A stretch of 64,000 nt of DNA, taken from contig CM043958.1 in the NCBI GenBank assembly GCA_014529385.2, forward strand, positions 118,355,018-118,419,017, in the 5' to 3' direction. The position numbers were made by a program, and so were the translations under genes. The stretch's first letter is position 1. The number at the start of each line of letters is the position of its first letter. Source of the DNA: Adiantum capillus-veneris. Lineage: Eukaryota; Streptophyta; Polypodiopsida; Polypodiales; Pteridaceae. The notes beneath the pieces were generated by a model. It had not been told where the DNA came from and did no database searches. It saw only the letters and a program-made list of their open reading frames with translations. Shown here one piece after another: positions 11,318 to 22,611 of the stretch.

Positions 11318-13522
11318 ATGGCGGTTTGGAACTGTAATGGTTCGTATAGACTTGATGTGGGGGCCTTTGAGGACAGCTTCAGAGATAGAGACATTGTTTT
11401 CTACTCAGAGAGTCATTAGGCTCCAGGACAGTTGATGCTGCACATATCAGGATACAGATGGGAGACAGCTTGTCGAACATGCACCAGATCTGAGCATGGG
11501 ACTAGAGGATCAGGAGGTGTAGCAGTTCTTATCAAAGAGGAGCTCCAGCCACTACTGCACATAGTTCGCAGAGATGATCAGGCGAGATACATGTGGATGA
11601 GGCTGAGGGTAGAGACTGGACGTTTCTTGTACATCGCCATATGCTATTTTCCTCCCAGCACTTCACTATATGCTTCACCCAGAGGACAGTCTCCTTACTC
11701 TGTACTTGATGATGATATTTGGGAGTTCTCCAGGGATGGAGACATCATACTATTGGGGGATTTCAATGCCCGTATAGTGAGTTCACATACGGTTTTCTAT
11801 GACACCTCAAAGGAGATGCTCAGAGAGCTAGAGCTAGAGGAGATGGGGCTTGAGAGATTCTCACACGACAGAGAGCATACAAAGTATGGGAGATACCTCA
11901 GGGAGATGACGACTACTCACAGTTTAGCCATATTGAATGGCTTACCGACCTTCCCATCATCTACGGGTTTTACTTGTTTTCCACACAGACATGGGACCAG
12001 TAATGTAGACTATGTTCTGACACATCCGAGCTTTATCTCTCACATTCAGGATTTTACAGTGGAGCCCAGGCCTGTTGGGATAGCAGTAGATCATGCACTT
12101 TTGACATTATCAGTCTCCTTTGAGTACAATACATCTCAAGCCTCACTGGGTGGTAGACATCCATGCTATGCTTTTACACTAGAGACTGACTCAGTCTATG
12201 CACAGGCGATACGTAGACTTTTATGCGCATCAGAGCCAGTATACATATTGGAGGAGATCACATCTATGCTGACAATGACGTTACATGGGGCAGCGACAAA
12301 GGCATGCCTACACACTCAGCGTGGTCAGAGACGTCGTTCTAGGCACATGCCTCAGAATAGCTGGTATGATGAGGAGTGTCGACAGAGGAAAGCTCAGATC
12401 CAACGGGAGCTTGCCTTGGGAGTGATCACCTATAGACAGTCTCGTATTGCTACACGACGACTAGTACGACGGAAGAAGCGAGCTTTCTTGGTCCAGATGG
12501 AGCACAATTTATATAAGGTCTTCCTTAGTAGAGATTCAGGAGAGGCTTGGCGTCTATTCCATGAGCAATCTCCCCCACCAGTGATTACTTCTACAGAGAT
12601 ACGCGGGCAGTATGCACCATCATTATACATTGTACCTGGACACCCACCACTACCAGATCCACCACATCCCTGTCCAGCTACTAGCACCTTCTTTACCACG
12701 ATGGTAAAGGAGGCCACTCACAGGATGAAGACCAGACGGGCATAGGATCATGAGGGTTTGGTAGCAAAGCACATTATACATGCTAGGGACTTGTTGGCAG
12801 AGATGCTTGCACGGTTGTTCAACCGTGTCATGTGTGAGGGCTTTCCTGAGTCTTGGAGATTGTCTACTATTGTACCTATCTTCAAGACAGGAGACCCCAC
12901 AGTGCCGAGGAATTACCGTACTATCATGGTAGGGCACACATTGGCACGGTTGTATGCATCCATCCTTGAGCATAGGCTGAGCAGTTGGGCAGAGACTATG
13001 GGCATACTGGCACTAGACAGGCTGGTTTCAGGAGGGGTTTCTCCACACTAGATCATGTCTTTACACTCAGAGCTGTCATTGAGGAGGGTCGACCGTCGCG
13101 CACATGGTAGACGGACATATTGCAGCTTCATGGACTTCCGCAAAGCTTTTGACACAATACCGAGGGCCAGATTGATGCGCCGACTTATGGAATTGGGGAT
13201 ACCCACAGAGCTGATATGGGGGATTATGGCATTGTACAGTTCAGTGATGGGTCATGTACGCACCCAAGAGGGGATATCTGACATAGTTCACTCCACTATC
13301 GGAGTGAAACAGGGATGCCCATTGTCCTCTACTTTATTTGCTATGTATGTTGATGAGGTCTCTGATTATATTGACAGAGGAGGAGATAGAGGTGCTCAGC
13401 TTGCAGGGACATGGATCCCTCTTTTATTGTATGCTGACAATATCGTGTTGATATCAGACTCACTAGAGAGTATGCAGAGACATTTGGACGCATTGCATAG
13501 TTTTGCAGGGGATAGTGGACTG
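11318..13522 (+). pseudogene. CT-family LINE ORF2: endonuclease and RT (copy B), cut by gypsy LTR
   Basis: ORF2 starts with an APE-type endonuclease (WNCNG near 11,325, GSGGVAVLIKEEL, IILLGDFNAR near 11,750-11,780, VDHALLTLSVSF near 12,090), which nicks target DNA for target-primed reverse transcription. RT follows (LSTIVPIFKTGDP, SFMDFRKAFDTIPRARL, GVKQGCPLSSTLF). A TAG stops the frame at 12,743, a frameshift lies near 13,020-13,055, and the catalytic box reads YADN instead of YADD at 13,430-13,441. At 13,523 a gypsy LTR begins inside the ORF. Confidence 0.9.
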
Positions 13523-14716
13523 TGTCACGTGACACATCCAACCCTATGTGTCCGTGCACAAGCTACAACACAACGAGGGTTCAGTGACCAGTCAGTTCAG
13601 TCAGTCTAAATTTAGAAGTGATCTGGCACTTTTGTGAGTCTATTCGTAGACCGTGCATGCCCAATCACTTAATGTAGATCCATATCCTATGGTTGCACGC
13701 AGCATGATCATAAGCATTCCCATCGGAATCCATTAGAATCCTTTAGGGGAATTTTCCAGTGCATTTAGCCTATTTGACCTATTTTTGATATTTTTCAGTT
13801 ATTATTTTTAGGTGACTTTTGTTGGAAAGTAGGTAGGGCAAATTGAGTAAGTTTGTATATAAGCAAACCTACGCTAGCACTAATTGGCAGAAGAAGGAGA
13901 GCATCAGGCATTCACATGCAACAGGCCCTCTGGAGACACTTCTCAGCAAGACCCAGCCTTAGAGGATTTCAGCCCTAGCATTTTCCCCTCCAATCAAAGG
14001 AACTTCAGCCTTGGCGTTTTCAGCATCAGCCAACCTCGCCATAGCTTCCCAGTCCCTAGCGTTTTCCATCAAGCTGTCTCCGCCCAGAAGACCCCCAGTC
14101 ATCTGGCGTTTTCAGCCATATCCTCATCGCCTAGAAGTCCACAGTATCCAATGTTTTTCAGCTTGCTTGATCACCCCAAAACAGCAAATTTCAGCATGCT
14201 TTGATCGCCCCCAAAACAGTAGATAAGCACCAAAGGAATTCAGCCCTAAGACCAACAAACCATTTCAGCCATTAGCGTTTTTTGGGACAGCAGCAAGGTG
14301 ATCTCAGATCTCAGCCCTCAACATTTTTGGACAGCAGTACCAAAGTAGCCAAATTCAGCCTTTAGATCGGTCTCGTCATCCCCGTCGTCGTCATCGATCT
14401 AGCCTAGACTTGCATCAGTCACATGCATTCAGTTTGTACCAGTTTGTGCAATCAATAGTGGACCACTCTCACCGACGAGAGTGGGGCCTTCGGAGGAGGG
14501 TTTTACAACGTCTCTCGTGTCGTATTCTCTTCTCTCTCTATCTCTCAGTCTCATACACTTGCACGCACAGTGTCCATTCACTTTGTTTGTGATCATTGCA
14601 CTCTCTCATTAAGAACAGAAGGCTCTCCCTTCCATAAGAACAAAAAGGAACCTTGAGCACAGCTCGGAGCAATGATCTTGAGCAAAGTTCAAACATTCAT
14701 TCCGCTGCACCTAACA
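13523..14716 (+). repeat. Gypsy 5' LTR of element II
   Basis: This 1,194-bp LTR begins TGTCACGTGACACATCC and ends CTAACA, followed by a PBS. It belongs to the same family as the LTRs of element I but lies on the plus strand. It inserted into LINE copy B; the break falls inside the LINE sequence after GATAGTGGACTG. GCGTTTTC motifs (the complement of AAAACGC) recur between about 13,975 and 14,285. A matching 3' LTR is not in this window. Confidence 0.92.
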
Positions 14717-14717
14717 T

Positions 14718-14729
14718 TGGTATCAAAGC
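14718..14729 (+). other. Primer binding site of gypsy element II
   Basis: TGGTATCAAAGC differs by one base from the TGGTATCAGAGC of element I and lies one base after the LTR end. Confidence 0.88.
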
Positions 14730-14958
14730 TTTGGCAGTGTTCTGTATCACTCAAGGAAAGAACCACAAGAACCACAGATTTTTTTTTGCTTGTTGAGGTC
14801 GCACGAACCCAAGTTCACTTGGGCGTGTCGATTCCTAATCGTGTTTTTTAAGAGTGACAGGAATCCCAGGAAAGAAGGGCTTGTCCAGCCTCCCCTTGTG
14901 CCTCTTTTCAGTCATTGAGAGCGGACCGTGCACTTAGCGGCCGGCCAATCGACGTGAG

Positions 14959-16168
14959 GTGGGAAAAAGCAACCTTGGTGTGAGCGCAAGGCCGCCAAGG
15001 GGTGCGCCCGCGGAAAAGAGCAGAACTCGGGTGAAGAGAAGATCCTTCTCAAACACAGATTGCAAGCAAAAGGAAACCTCAAGAACCTCAAGACCCTCAA
15101 GAACCCAAGAACCCAAGACCCTCAAGAACCCAAATTACTCGTGAACTTAAGAACCAAAGATCATACTGCAATGTCATCACCCAAAGCAGAATGGATACTT
15201 CACATACAGGTGATGAGCATGGGAATGGCGAAGAAGAGTTTTCCCCCCCCAGGAGTTTTTCCCGACCCTCCCCCTTCCCCATCTACGCCACGAGTTGTAC
15301 CAAATCCTATGGAGGTGATGGTCAAGTCGATGATGGAGATGATGGCACAACTAGAAAGAAAAGGAGAACAACAGAAAACCAAGGACCGCGAGCGCGAAGA
15401 AAGAAACGAAAGAATTGACATACAACAAGAAGCGACTCGCATTGCTTTGGAACGTGAGCGCGACGAACGAAAAGAAAGAAAATCACAAAGAAAGGAGGAA
15501 TCCGAAGCAAGACGAGCGGCCTTGGAGGCCGAGCGTGAGGCTCAAAGAGAACTCCGCACTCAAGAATTGGTTCGACAAGTACTTGCCTCAAAGTCCGAAC
15601 CAGTCAAAGATCGTGGGAGGTTCTCAAGTGGCTCAAGCCACAATGCAGATTCCAACAACCCTGTCACAAAAAATTTGACTTTCAGTAAGTATGATTGTAA
15701 GATAGATGCTTCGGTTATTCATTCTTGGTTGCATCAATTTAATGCTTATTTTGCGACAACTAAGAAGACAGGAAATAGCCGACGAATTCACGCCCCTTTC
15801 CTTCAATTGGGCTGATTTCCAAGACAAGCTCAAGGCGCGGTTTATGCCACCTCAGTACCTCACACGATTGAAGGACGATTGGCGCGCTCTCAAGCAAAGT
15901 GGTATGCCGGTTATGTCTTTTTCTGATCGTGTTTTGCAGCTAGGTACCCAATTATGCAAGTCGGATGATGAATGCAAAGAGGCATTCCTTTATGGATTGG
16001 ACGAGTATATCAAGTACGATATCGAGGTGCTCGATCCAAGGCGGTAGCAATTGCTCTCGCACAGGAGATGAAGCACAAGAAGGAAAAGCCTAAGGAGAAC
16101 AAGACTTCCACAAGTACCCCCTTTCCTTCAATTGGGCTGATTTCCAAGACAAGCTCAAGGCGCGGTTT
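14959..16168 (+). pseudogene. Gypsy element II gag N-terminal region
   Basis: It encodes the same gag N-terminus as element I: a Pro-rich segment (about 15,240-15,310), a long charged coiled coil of Glu/Arg repeats, the NPVTKNLTFSKYD motif near 15,660, and part of the gag core. Compared with element I the AINWYHAWQEAQ segment is missing near 15,780, where the frame jumps into FNWADFQDKL. A tandem duplication then repeats the gag core. The reading frame is broken. Confidence 0.85.
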
Positions 16169-16458
16169 ATGCCACCTCAGTACCTCACACGATTGAAGGA
16201 CGATTGGCGCGCTCTCAAGCAAAGTGGTATGCCGGTTATGTCTTTCTCTGATCGTGTTTTGCAGCTAGGTACCCAATTATGCAAGTCGGATGATGAACGC
16301 AAAGAGGCATTCCTTTATGGATTGGACGAGTATATCAAGTACGATGTCGAGGTGCTCGATCCAATCGATCTCACCAAGGCGGTAGCAATTGCTCTCACAC
16401 AGGAGATGAAGCACAAGAAGGAAAAGCCTAAGGAGAACAAAACTTCCACAAGTACCTC
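15796..16458 (+). repeat. Direct tandem duplication inside gag, period 325 bp
   Basis: The sequence starting CTTTCCTTCAATTGGGCTG at 15,796 starts again at 16,121. The first unit is 325 bp and the second about 338 bp, because the first lacks 13 bp around CGATCTCACC near 16,036. Other differences are few, so the duplication is younger than the element. Confidence 0.92.
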
Positions 16459-17725
16459 GCAGACTTCTCAGAACCCTCAGAACAGTAAGAGCGGTAAGAA
16501 CGGTAAGAATGGTAAGAAAAGTAACTCTTCTAACCAATCTTCCAACAGTCTGTCAGAAAAGAATTCTTCCAATGAACCTAAGGGTAAGGCTAACACAATT
16601 GCTAAACCTAAGCTCACTGCAGATGAAAAGGTAGCACAAGGAATTTTAGGAGGATACATCACATCGGAAGAGCAAAGCACTTATTCTAAGGAAGGTCGTT
16701 GTTTTCATTGTCGCATTAAGGGTCACATAAAAAGAACATGTCCTAAGCTTGACTCTAATGAATCTAAAGAATCCACAGAACACACTTCCTCTGTCAATGC
16801 AATAATGATAACACGTGTGCCCCAAGTTTCTCCTGACCCTCCCATTGATGAGTCTCTCATTAAATGTTATGGTCATATGACGGGGCAGCGTTTTGTCATA
16901 TTGTTTGACCCAGGTAGTATGCATGATGTGATCAGTCCCTCTCTTGTTGAGAAAGCCTGCCTAGAGGTTAGTCAGAAATGTCCTCTCGAAGTCTCTGGCT
17001 TTGCTCCCGGTATGGACTCTCTCATCACGAAAGAGTGTCTTGATGTGTTGTTTACAATTCAACAAACTGCTTTCCGTAGAAGATTTTTTGTCTCTCCTCT
17101 CTCAAGATGTGATATGATTTTGGGCATTCGATGGTTTCGTGAGCTTAACCCTCTCATTGATTGGGAGGCTAACACTTTCACTCTCAATGCCAAAAGTGAA
17201 TCTCCCATTGTCATTCGTGGAGAGGAAGTTGTTCATTCTCCCTCTCTCATTGCAAATGTGCAGACGAAGATTGAACGGATTCACAAGAAGGAGACTCTCT
17301 CAGTCTCTTCTTCTCCAAACCATGACACACAGGATTTGCATGATGATTTGCATGATCAAGATGTGATTTCTCCCAAGGATGATGAGTTGCATAAAGATGA
17401 TGTGATTGTTCACAAGGATGATGAGTTAGTTGATGCTTTTTCTAGCGAAGCTAACCTCGTTGCAGATTCGATCAATCACGAAGGATCGATCTTGGCTCTC
17501 GAGCCTAGGTCCAAAGCACCCCTTCAGGACGAACCGATCTTGGCTCTCGAGCCTAGGTCCAAAGAACCCTCACAAGAAGTATTATGTGTTCGCATGATTA
17601 GTACGCACGCATTGTTCGATTGTTTCATTCGTGATCGTTTCCTGTATTTTAGTCAACGTCTTTATGTGATCCCTTTTCCTAGCATGACATATTGTACTTT
17701 GACCAAACGTTTCACTCATGAATGA
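16169..17725 (+). CDS. RT-less gypsy polyprotein: gag core, zinc knuckle, protease, acidic block
   Basis: Open for 518 codons. In order: gag core C-terminal part (MPPQYLTRLKDDWRALK), Ser/Asn/Lys-rich linker, zinc knuckle CFHCRIKGHIKRTC (about 16,700), retropepsin-like domain (FDPGSMHDVIS near 16,906; CDMILGIRWFREL near 17,109), KETLSVSSSP, then an acidic Asp/His-rich block (about 17,320-17,430) in place of RT and RNase H. It resumes at a segment like the end of RNase H (LVADS, ILALEPRSK) and the integrase zinc region (CFIRDRFLYFSQRLYVIPFP), then stops. The same architecture is found on the minus strand at 61,161-61,700. It is probably the main product of a non-autonomous element that would need RT in trans. 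Confidence 0.85.
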   Translation: MPPQYLTRLKDDWRALKQSGMPVMSFSDRVLQLGTQLCKSDDERKEAFLYGLDEYIKYDVEVLDPIDLTKAVAIALTQEMKHKKEKPKENKTSTSTSQTSQNPQNSKSGKNGKNGKKSNSSNQSSNSLSEKNSSNEPKGKANTIAKPKLTADEKVAQGILGGYITSEEQSTYSKEGRCFHCRIKGHIKRTCPKLDSNESKESTEHTSSVNAIMITRVPQVSPDPPIDESLIKCYGHMTGQRFVILFDPGSMHDVISPSLVEKACLEVSQKCPLEVSGFAPGMDSLITKECLDVLFTIQQTAFRRRFFVSPLSRCDMILGIRWFRELNPLIDWEANTFTLNAKSESPIVIRGEEVVHSPSLIANVQTKIERIHKKETLSVSSSPNHDTQDLHDDLHDQDVISPKDDELHKDDVIVHKDDELVDAFSSEANLVADSINHEGSILALEPRSKAPLQDEPILALEPRSKEPSQEVLCVRMISTHALFDCFIRDRFLYFSQRLYVIPFPSMTYCTLTKRFTHE

Positions 17726-18127
17726 GCACGAATGTATGCGGATTGTTCATGAAAAGTTGTGTATGTAAGGAAGCCACATTCTATGTCTCTTCCTTTGCAT
17801 GACACATTCGTAGAAAGAGCACATGAAAGTATGAGCACCAAGCATGGGCATTTCCGTTGTGAATTGCCACAGTTGATTGCTTTAGATCATAAGAGAAAGA
17901 TTCGATCTCATTGTTTGCGTGTGTGTGGTGAACGGTTTGGCACTCCGTCTAATTGTTCATCTACATTGCATGCACAGTCTTTGAGGAAGACAAGATTTTT
18001 TTCACTCACTTTACATGGAATAGGTATGCTCATGGTTTTGTGTTGAAAATGGTTTCAGGAATTTTCAGCCATGGAGATTCTTGAAGAAGAAAGAAGCACG
18101 ACTCTCGCCGAAGTTGAAGCATTGAAA
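17726..18127 (+). pseudogene. Remnant of gypsy element II between protease ORF and chromodomain
   Basis: About 400 bp aligns with 60,960-61,190 read on the minus strand (shared AAGCATGGGCATTTCCGTTG). It ends at the start of the chromodomain region (GTTGAAGCATTGAA). The integrase core expected here is absent. At about 18,128 LINE sequence takes over, so the chromodomain, polypurine tract and 3' LTR are missing. Confidence 0.75.
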
Positions 18128-20676
18128 CACTGAGATATGGGGGCAGTATGCAGCATCCTTATACACTGTACCCGGACAGACACCACTACCAGATCCACCA
18201 CAACCATGTCCGGCTGCGAGCACCTTCTTTACCACTGAGATGGTAAAGGAGGCCATTGACAGGATCATGAGGGTTTGGTAGCAGAGCACATTATACATGC
18301 TGGGGATTTGTTGGCAGAGATGCTTGCACGGTTATTCAACCGTGTCATGTGTGAGGGCTTTCCTGAGTCTTGGAGATTATCTACTATTGTACCTATCTTT
18401 AAGACACGAGACCCCACAATGCCGGGGAATTACCGTACTATCATGGTAGGACACACATTGGCACAGTTGTATGCATCCATCCTTGAACATAGGCTGAGCA
18501 GTTGGGCAGAGATTATGGGCATACGGGCACCTGGGCAGGCTAGTTTCAGGAGGGGTTTCTCCACACCAGATCATGTCTTTACACTCAGAGCTATCATTGA
18601 GGAGGGTCGAGCACATGGTAGACGGATTTATTGCAGCTTTGTAGACTTCCGCAAAGCTTTTGACACAGTACCGAGGGCCAGATTGATGCGCCGACTTATG
18701 GAATTGGGGGTACCCACAGAGCTGATATGGGCGATTATGGCATTGTAGAGTTCAGTGATGGGTCATGTACGCACATCAGAGGGGATATCTGACATAGTTT
18801 ACTCCACTATCGGAGTGAAACAGGGATGCCCATTGTCCTCTACTTTATTTGGTATGTATGTTGATGAGGTCTCTGATTATATTGATAGAGGAGGAGATAG
18901 AGGTGCTCAGCTTGCGGGGACATGGATCCCTCTGTTATTGTATGCTGACGATATCGTGTTGATATCAGACTCACCAGAGGGTATGCAGAAACATTTGGAC
19001 GCATTGCACAATTTTGCAACGGATAGTAGATTGTCTGTCAACCTTGGTAAAACCAAGGTCATGGTATTTAATACCACGCCACAGTGGGTTAGGAGATCAG
19101 CACCTACATTCACATATGGACAGGACAGTATGGAGTACACTGATGCATAAACATATCTTGGGGTGGTCTTTAGTGGACCGAGGTTCACATTGAAAGGGGC
19201 AGCAGACACTAGATTGACTCGTGCCCATGCAGCCCTAGGTGGTTTGGAGAGGATTTGTTCGCAGGTTCAGTTCCAGGAACCTCGAACAAAGCTCTAGCTT
19301 TTCGACACTTTGGTCGCTCCAGTTATGCACTACGGTGTTCAGGTTTGGGGACCGTCTGTTGACAGTTCTCGATGGAGTATTATGGAGAGACCGTTGATAC
19401 TTATGATTTCTAGGCTGATTAGAGCCAAGGCCTCAGTTCCACATGACATCATACGAGCGGAGCTGGCTGCCCCACCTATGGAGGTTGAGGCACTCACCAG
19501 ATCAATATCATTTGTACACAGCTTATGGGACACCACCAGGGACAGGTATGCTAGACTTGCTCTTGAGTCATCCAGACAGCTGGCATTGCAGGGAGATTCA
19601 TCATGTTGGTAAGCACAGATGAGCTCATGGTTTCAGAGGCATGGTTTCAGCATGGACAGGCTGCCCCCTTTCCAGTATTCTCTTGATGCACCATCTTTGG
19701 CTCTTACACGGATGGAGAGTGCTAGACTCATTCGGCAGGATCTTATCCAGCTTGCTAGCAAGAGGACATGGATAGAGCCATCACGGGAGTTGGGTACGAA
19801 GAGGGCTTTCTATAGAGAGCATCTTCTCCAACTCACGACAGATGGATTTGTCACACGGCCGAGCTACATGGACACACATCTATCTCATGGGTTACGATGT
19901 GCCATAGGCCAGATTCGCACATTTTCACACCAGCTTGGGATTGAGACAGGTAGATTCAGAGGCATACCAGCAGACAGTAGGGTTTGTCAGTTATGCCATG
20001 CAGAGCCAAAGACAGAGTTTCACTACATATGTCACTGCACAGTCTACTATGAGATACGGGGACGCTTTCATTGTTTATTCAGAGATGGTTTTGACTCGTT
20101 AGATACAGTCATGAGGTATCAGGATCAAAGTGTCTGGGATTATTTCTACTTGAGATACAGAGACATAGAGACGCTCTATTGAGAAGGCAAAGATAGAGAC
20201 AGTCCCAAAGACGCATCTCAGATTTCTTCAGTCTGAGTACCACAGAGGCAGAGGGGCCACCACCATCACAGAGCTCGGTTCCCACCCATACACACACCAG
20301 CGGTACTCTCATTGACCGAGCTATAGAGTTGGGGAGATCGAGAGACCGCAATTGAGGAGGGGAGCCACGCAGCACCGATAGAGATTGCGGCAGAGGATCC
20401 ACAGGATTCTAGCACGACACCCTGAGTGTCGACCAGGATAGGCTCCATGCCATTGCTTTATTATATCATGGTGACACTTATCCCCACTTTGTACCTTTGT
20501 GGCATGACACCATTGCTCAGCCTACCAACCACCCATAGGAGTCGGTAGCACTCCTATCTCAGTTCTTTGTTTGTAGTTTTCTTTGTTTGTACCCAGACTT
20601 GGTACTAGACTCATCATTGTAATCGGTTGGTCTCATAGGTCATTTTGGCCTTTTGTAGACGTTAATATATCTCATT

Positions 20677-20680
<4 letters not shown>
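18128..20680 (+). pseudogene. CT-family LINE, RT to 3' end (copy C)
   Basis: RT and C-terminal region of the CT-family LINE: STIVPIFKTRDP, SFVDFRKAFDTVPRARL, GVKQGCPLSSTLF (18,810-18,850), LLLYADDIVLIS (about 18,934-18,969, intact), KTKVMVFNT, the zinc knuckle CQLCHAEPKTEFHYICHC (about 19,987-20,040), then a 3' UTR of about 490 bp ending GACGTTAATATATC before (CT)n. Stops interrupt it: TAG at 18,746, TAA at 19,148, TAG near 19,294 and TAA at 19,610. A frameshift lies near 18,265. The 5' part is missing. Confidence 0.9.

Positions 20681-20725
<45 letters not shown>
20681..20725. repeat. (CT)n microsatellite joining two LINEs
   Basis: About 45 bases of CT lie exactly between the 3' end of LINE copy C and the 5'-truncated start of a different LINE lineage. 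Confidence 0.97.
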
Positions 20726-20728
<3 letters not shown>

Positions 20729-21901
20729 AAGACTCGTAAGATGGATATCCACGCCCCCCTCATGTATCAAGGGAAACAAATTGAGAAAGTCGACAGTTTC
20801 AAGTACTTGGGGATTGACATCCCGTGCAACTATGCTTGGGGACAATGCGCACATAATAGAATTGACATCGACCATGCCAAGTACTATCAATTTGAAAACA
20901 TGTGCACACAAAGGAGCATAAAAAGATGGGAGATAAAAGCGACCATTTTTGAGACATGCGTAGTGCAAGCCATCCTCTATGGAGTGGAAATCTGGGGAGC
21001 AAGCATTTCAACCCACACATGGAATGAAATTGAAAAAATTCAGAAAAAGTTTCTATATCGACACATGGGGGTCAAAAAGACGACACCATACTCCGTGCTA
21101 CTCTTGGAGACAGGCAAGAGACCACTAGAAATGAAAGCATTGCAAAAAATGTACATGTATATCATAAAGGTCAAAGCGATGCCTACTACTCGAATCCCCC
21201 GCATTGCATGGGAAACGAGCCTCATACAGGACATTAAGAAATGGTTTGCCAAATGGAATGTAGAGACATATGTGGACATGCTTATTGAGGAGGGCAAGGA
21301 GGGAGAACACATGCTGAATTTTGAAATTGCAGTACTAAATAGCCTCCACACCAAGTGGAAGACAACGCAACACCGCTCGAAATTTGATACTATTGCAAGC
21401 ATGTCAACACAAAGTATTGGGAAGGCTATAGCACAAACCCAATGGAAGCCCAGGCCCACATACGAACACCCATGCCCCACATGGCACGAAGAGCCATCTC
21501 TTTGATGCGCACAAGGTCACATATGCTCAAAATAGAAACAGAGGGCTGGCTGAAAATTGATGCTCCTAAACGAATATGCACATCATGTACAATGCAAGCT
21601 CCCGAAGATGAAGCACATGTGACATTGGAATGCCCAGAATACGCTCACATCCGGGCTAATTTTCAACCACTTCTAAGCGGTTGCTCTACCTTTGCGGACC
21701 TATTATCCAAGATAGACCCCTCCCCTACAACTCTCGGAACATACCTCACCCGCATACTTGAGCATCAAAAGACACTCATAGGAACACAAAAAGAGAATAA
21801 CACACACCACACCATACACCCCCGTGAGGGGAGACTATGTATCACTTTGAGGTCCCATGGGTCATTTCTGGCCCCCTGCGGACGTTAATACCAAATCAAA
21901 T

Positions 21902-21905
<4 letters not shown>
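20726..21905 (+). pseudogene. Second LINE lineage, RT C-terminal part and 3' end
   Basis: Open from 20,741 for 254 codons, then continuing from 21,442 in another frame. It shows an RT thumb (SFKYLGIDIP), AILYGVEIWGAS, and a C-terminal zinc-finger-like CTSCTMQAPEDEAHVTLEC (about 21,579-21,640). The protein differs clearly from the CT-family LINE but has the same order YLG, LYGVE/QVWG, Cys-His knuckle. The 3' UTR ends GGACGTTAATACC before another (CT)n, like the CT family. It is 5'-truncated, with a frameshift near 21,450-21,500. Confidence 0.8.

Positions 21906-21955
<50 letters not shown>
21906..21955. repeat. (TC)n microsatellite joining two LINEs
   Basis: Fifty bases of TC separate the second LINE lineage from a 3' fragment of the CT-family LINE. 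Confidence 0.97.
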
Positions 21956-21959
<4 letters not shown>

Positions 21960-22586
21960 GCTGGAGATTGAGAGGGATACCAGCAAGACAGCACGATATG
22001 CCACTTATGCCAGCTAGAGCGAGAGACAGAGCTACATTACATATGTCATTGCACAGTGTACTACGAGGTTCAGGGCCGTTTCCACTGCTTATTTAGAGAG
22101 GGTTTCGGTCCTTTCTCTATGGTCATGAGTTATGAGGATCAGAGATGTCTTGGGCTATATCTGCTTGAGTTACACAGATATAGACACACTTTACTGGGGA
22201 GAGCTAGAGAGAGGCAGTCCCAAAAACAGATTCCAAATTTCTTTTCACTAGATATGGGACACCCAGAGGAGCAGCCATCACTGTAGAGCTCGGTCCCCAC
22301 TCATTCGACCACTACTCGCACTCTCATGGACCGAGCACTGGATCTACGGAGATCCAGATGGCCACGATTGAGGAGAGGGGCTACACAGCATCGACGTAGA
22401 CTACAGCAGAGGATTCGAGCCATACTCTCTCGACATCCAGAGTGCAGATGAGAATCGATTCTAGTAGTAGTAGTATTCTTGTTCTAGTCTTTTTGTACCC
22501 AGACATGGTATCAGATTCACTGTTTTGTAACAGATTGGTCTCATAGGTCATTTTGGCCTTTTGAAGACATCAATATAGCATTTCAT
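21956..22586 (+). pseudogene. CT-family LINE 3' fragment
   Basis: A 5'-truncated copy that starts within the C-terminal domain (zinc knuckle remnant, then VQGRFHCLFREGFGPFSMVM from about 22,068) and has the family 3' UTR with TTGGTCTCATAGGTCATTTT. It starts at the end of one TC microsatellite and ends at the next. Confidence 0.9.
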
Positions 22587-22611
22587 TCTCTCTCTCTCTC
22601 TCCTCTCTCTC
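22587..22611. repeat. (TC)n microsatellite joining two LINEs
   Basis: About 25 bases of TC with one interruption lie between a LINE 3' end and the next truncated LINE. Confidence 0.95.

Noticed and set aside
13523-20680. LINE copies B and C as one LINE split by gypsy element II
   Set aside because: Both copies contain the same RT region (12,640-13,520 overlaps 18,135-19,020), so they are two separate insertions.
20681-22611. CRISPR-like or satellite array
   Set aside because: The repeats are plain CT tracts between different LINE pieces, with no regular repeat-spacer structure.
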